From: Bacteroidota bacterium
GTDB lineage: Bacteria > Bacteroidota > Bacteroidia > Chitinophagales > Chitinophagaceae
DNA length: 7,174 bases
Reading direction: 5' to 3'
Assembly (NCBI GenBank): GCA_023436685.1
Contig: JAEZIL010000021.1
Location: 1 to 7,174 of the forward strand
This document shows, one piece after another, positions 4,881 to 7,174 of this stretch (its first letter is position 1; each line of letters starts with the position of its first letter). Position numbers and translations under genes: made by a program. The notes beneath the pieces are model-generated. The model was not told where the DNA came from and made no database searches. It saw only the letters and a program-made list of their open reading frames with translations.

Positions 4881-6122
4881 TTATTCATAGCGCAAGGCAA
4901 CAATAGGGTTTAGACGGGAGGCTTTGATTGCCGGATAAATACCCGATATTATACCTACTACCGCACATAGCGAAACGCCTACCCCTATCCATGCCCATGG
5001 CACTATAAAACCCGTATGAAATATCAGGCCAAAAATATTGCCAACAAGCATACCCAGTATTACCCCCAACACTCCGCCAATAAGGCTGATAAGTACCGAT
5101 TCCGAAAGAAACTGTTGCTGTATAGTAGATGAACGTGCACCCAATGCTTTGCTAACACCTATTTCACGTGTACGTTCAGCAACAGACACCAGCATTATAT
5201 TCATAAGTCCTATAACAGATCCTAATAGTGTGACAATACCTATTATCAATGCAGCCCAGCGGATGTATTTAATACTTTCCAGCAGGGAATTAGCAAGACT
5301 ATCGTTCTGATTAATGGAGAAGTCATTTTCAGCACCATTAGGCACTTTACGTATGGTACGGAATAAACCTTCAGATTCTTCTGCGGCAACGGCTTTGCTG
5401 TCTATTTTATCTACCATCACGTTAATAACAAAACGTCCTTCTGCCCCATATGTTGCACGTGCATTAACCAGTGGAACCCAAATAGTATTATCAGTATTCA
5501 TCATCATACTACCCCCTTTCGATTCTGCAACGCCAATAACATTGTAGCGCATATTCCCAACCGTTACCGATTTACCTACTGCCTGCTTATATTTTGTCTT
5601 AAATAATTTTTTAGCGATGCTATTTCCTAATATGCACACATAGCTGCCAAACTGTTGTTCATATGGAGAAAAATTTCGCCCTGCTTCCAGTTTAGTATCT
5701 GAGATAACAAGGTAGGCATCATCTACCCCCATTGCAGATATATTAGGATTAGTTTTTTCAGAGCCATATTTTACCGTGGCTATACTGGTACCTGCCATAG
5801 ACAGGCCAACTAATGCCCCGGGAAAATTGAACCGCTCTTTGAAGGCTTTAGCCTCATCATATTTAATAGTACGAGCCTCAGTTACGCTCGTAGCCATGCC
5901 TCTTTTGTTTTTCTTTTTTATAATCTCGTTGGTTATTTGGAAAGAATTAGCGCCCATACTGCTAAAGTTGGTGTATATGCTCGCCTTCATTACCTCTATG
6001 GCGGTAAGAATACCCACTAATGCCATAATACCTAAACCAATGATAGATATTGTGAGCGCCGAACGCAACCTGTTGTTGCGGATAGCACGTAAAGCAAGAC
6101 TAAGGTTAAACAGTAGTTGCAT
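4881..6122 (-). CDS. ABC transporter permease, MacB/FtsX type
   Basis: A 413-residue inner-membrane subunit of a type VII (MacB-like) ABC transporter. The topology is one span near the N-terminus (about 22-44, after the amphipathic RAIRNNRLRSALT), a large periplasmic MacB-PCD domain (about 45-285), then three spans (about 288-313, 342-366 and 374-400) forming the FtsX domain. ERTREIGVSKALGAR (316-330) is the conserved cytoplasmic loop that couples to the ATPase. The C-terminal IYPAIKASRLNPIVALRYE is also characteristic. Unlike E. coli MacB it has no fused nucleotide-binding domain, and no ATPase gene lies in this window. Relatives couple ATP hydrolysis to periplasmic mechanical work, for example macrolide or peptide efflux with a MacA-like adaptor, lipoprotein sorting or cell-wall signalling; which applies here is unknown. 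It has a -7 box just upstream of ATG 6122 and leads a likely unit with rsgA. The start fits the family N-terminus. Confidence 0.92.
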   Translation of the reverse strand: MQLLFNLSLALRAIRNNRLRSALTISIIGLGIMALVGILTAIEVMKASIYTNFSSMGANSFQITNEIIKKKNKRGMATSVTEARTIKYDEAKAFKERFNFPGALVGLSMAGTSIATVKYGSEKTNPNISAMGVDDAYLVISDTKLEAGRNFSPYEQQFGSYVCILGNSIAKKLFKTKYKQAVGKSVTVGNMRYNVIGVAESKGGSMMMNTDNTIWVPLVNARATYGAEGRFVINVMVDKIDSKAVAAEESEGLFRTIRKVPNGAENDFSINQNDSLANSLLESIKYIRWAALIIGIVTLLGSVIGLMNIMLVSVAERTREIGVSKALGARSSTIQQQFLSESVLISLIGGVLGVILGMLVGNIFGLIFHTGFIVPWAWIGVGVSLCAVVGIISGIYPAIKASRLNPIVALRYE

Positions 6123-6132
6123 AGACAGTGCT

Positions 6133-6140
6133 CAAAGGTA
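6133..6140 (-). promoter_or_regulatory. -7 box of the ABC permease promoter
   Basis: On minus, TACCTTTG matches TAnnTTTG exactly and sits 2 bases after the T-tract of the atpG terminator. Only 10 bases separate it from the permease ATG, so the transcript would have a leader of roughly 3-8 bases. No TTTG box is found at 19-21 bases; that position falls in the terminator hairpin. The match is good but the missing -33 box lowers confidence. Confidence 0.5.
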
Positions 6141-6142
6141 GT

Positions 6143-6177
6143 AAAAACAAAAACCGCATAGATAGTCTATGCGGTTT
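6143..6177 (-). terminator. Intrinsic terminator of atpG
   Basis: A perfect 12-bp stem, AAACCGCATAGA (6151-6162) with TCTATGCGGTTT (6166-6177), encloses a 3-base loop. Read on minus it begins 21 bases after the atpG stop and continues into TTTTTGTTTTT, which partly overlaps the stem. It is the strongest hairpin in the window and marks the end of the atpG transcript. On plus the tail is only GAAAATGTTTTAT. Confidence 0.92.
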
Positions 6178-6198
6178 GAAAATGTTTTATATTAAAAT

Positions 6199-7080
6199 TT
6201 ATCCTTGCAAGGCGGCTGCACCACTCACAATTTCAGTAAGCTCGGTAGTAATAGCTGCCTGGCGGGCACGGTTGTAGCTGATCTTAAGATTACGGAGCAA
6301 TTCATTAGCGTTTTCGCTTGCTTTGTCCATTGCTGTCATACGAGCACCATGTTCGGACGCATTTGCATCCAATACGGCTTTATATACCTGTGTATTTAAT
6401 ATTTTAGGCATCAATTCAAGTATCAAAGTTTCTTTTGAAGGCTCAAATATGAAATCTACATTCTTTGTACCGGCCACCTTTTCAACCTTAGGTATTGGCA
6501 AATAAGGCTCACTAACAAAAACTTGTGTAGCTGCATTTTTAAACTGGCTATACACTATCTCTACCCTATCGAATTCCTTTTTAAGGAATGCCTGCTGGGC
6601 ATATTGTGCGGCCGAGCGAACATTTTCAAAATTCAGATCAGCAAATATTGTCCAAAATTCGTCTACTACTTTATAGCCATAGCGAGAAAAGTATTCGTAG
6701 CCTTTTTTACCTATGGGCAATATGGTAACGTTGCCTTTGGCAAACTGACTACTATATTTTTCGCTGATAACCTGGCGGGTCAGTTTAATTACATTGGCAT
6801 TATATGCACCACAAAGGCCACGGTCGCTGGTAACAGGTATTAACAATACTTTTTCTGCAGCGCGTTCATCGGCCAAAGGTAGTTCCATATCACCCGAAGA
6901 ACTGCTTACTATGTTGCTCAGCATTTCCTGTAACTTTTGGGCATAAGGGCGCATTTGCAGGATTGCATCCTGTGCGCGGCGCAGTTTTGCTGCACTTACC
7001 ATTTTCATTGCCTTGGTAATCTGCTGCGTAGAGGTTACCGATTTTATCCGGTTACGAACTTCTTTAAGCTGTCCTGACAT
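6199..7080 (-). CDS. atpG: F-type ATP synthase subunit gamma
   Basis: A 293-residue gamma subunit, the central rotor shaft of F1 that turns inside the alpha3-beta3 ring and links proton flow through Fo to ATP synthesis at the inner membrane. The N-terminal helix MSGQLKEVRNRIKSVTSTQQ continues through ITKAMKMVSAAKLRRAQ (21-37). The Rossmann-like middle holds TSDRGLCGAYN (84-94). The C-terminal helix carries SEHGARMTAMDKASENA (242-258) and the family signature ITTELTEIVSGAAA (277-290). Length is normal and no key part is missing. ATG 7080 is chosen; an in-frame TTG at 7128 would add 16 residues unlike the family and would place the start upstream of the predicted transcription start. It has its own promoter (7115-7145) and a strong terminator, so it can be transcribed alone. 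In related genomes atpA commonly lies upstream; that would be beyond the right edge and is not visible. Confidence 0.97.
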   Translation of the reverse strand: MSGQLKEVRNRIKSVTSTQQITKAMKMVSAAKLRRAQDAILQMRPYAQKLQEMLSNIVSSSSGDMELPLADERAAEKVLLIPVTSDRGLCGAYNANVIKLTRQVISEKYSSQFAKGNVTILPIGKKGYEYFSRYGYKVVDEFWTIFADLNFENVRSAAQYAQQAFLKKEFDRVEIVYSQFKNAATQVFVSEPYLPIPKVEKVAGTKNVDFIFEPSKETLILELMPKILNTQVYKAVLDANASEHGARMTAMDKASENANELLRNLKISYNRARQAAITTELTEIVSGAAALQG

Positions 7081-7114
7081 ATTATTATTTAAAACAGTAT
7101 TATTATACCGGGTG

Positions 7115-7145
7115 CAAAAGTACGACAACTACGTTAAAAGACAAA
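7115..7145 (-). promoter_or_regulatory. atpG promoter (-33 TTTG, -7 TACTTTTG)
   Basis: On minus, TTTG (7145-7142), a 19-base spacer and TACTTTTG (7122-7115) fit the Bacteroidota consensus at all fixed positions, with the same spacing as the hup promoter. Transcription would begin near 7111, giving an A/T-rich leader of about 30 bases before ATG 7080 with no Shine-Dalgarno sequence. Confidence 0.75.
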
Positions 7146-7174
7146 AGTGATTAACCATTTGTGCGGTACGGTGT

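Noticed and set aside
5776..6141. 121-codon plus ORF with hydrophobic stretches opposite the ABC permease
   Set aside because: The hydrophobicity arises from antisense of transmembrane codons; the permease on minus is intact and clearly conserved.
7081..7128. Extended atpG start at TTG 7128
   Set aside because: It would add 16 residues unlike any gamma N-terminus and cover the -7 box; ATG 7080 begins the conserved N-terminal helix.

Overview
The window reads as core chromosome of a Bacteroidota bacterium, most likely from the Chitinophagia/Sphingobacteriia side. That placement is inference. It rests on four points: Bacteroidota-type -7 boxes (TAnnTTTG) in the gaps upstream of four genes; start codons without clear Shine-Dalgarno sequences and with A/T-rich leaders; a gene for the tiny ribosomal protein THX; and a DUF4286 gene. 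I see no transposase, integrase, CRISPR array, tRNA or rRNA.

Layout. Positions 1-877 (minus) hold the N-terminal three quarters of a long-chain ChrA-type chromate transporter, cut by the window edge. Divergent from it, on plus, are a 43-residue single-span membrane protein ORF (983-1114) and pdxH, pyridoxamine 5'-phosphate oxidase (1123-1767). All genes from 1799 onward are on minus. In transcription order, from the right edge leftwards, they are: atpG (F-type ATP synthase gamma); a strong terminator; a MacB/FtsX-type ABC permease followed closely by rsgA and a DUF4286 gene (gaps of 14 and 18 bases, probably one operon); a 190-base gap with hairpins and the hup promoter; hup (HU protein); a terminator; the THX gene; a terminator; and a WbpP-like UDP-sugar 4-epimerase, which ends convergently with pdxH at a terminator hairpin containing its own stop codon.

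Function. This is mainly housekeeping: ATP synthesis (atpG), ribosome structure and assembly (THX, RsgA), nucleoid architecture (HU), vitamin B6 salvage (PdxH) and supply of UDP-hexosamine for surface glycans (epimerase). The ABC permease has no ATPase gene within the window. The transport signals are unusually readable. Two promoters (hup, atpG) have TTTG and TAnnTTTG boxes separated by exactly 19 bases, and two -7 boxes (THX, ABC permease) lie directly against the T-tract of the preceding gene's terminator.

I do not see a clear new biological system. The least explained items are the 43-residue membrane ORF before pdxH, the hairpin-bearing gap between the DUF4286 gene and hup with its 60-codon overlapping ORF, and the ABC permease lacking an adjacent ATPase and possibly having an almost leaderless mRNA. 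The last 29 bases (7146-7174) lie upstream of the atpG promoter and are too short to identify.
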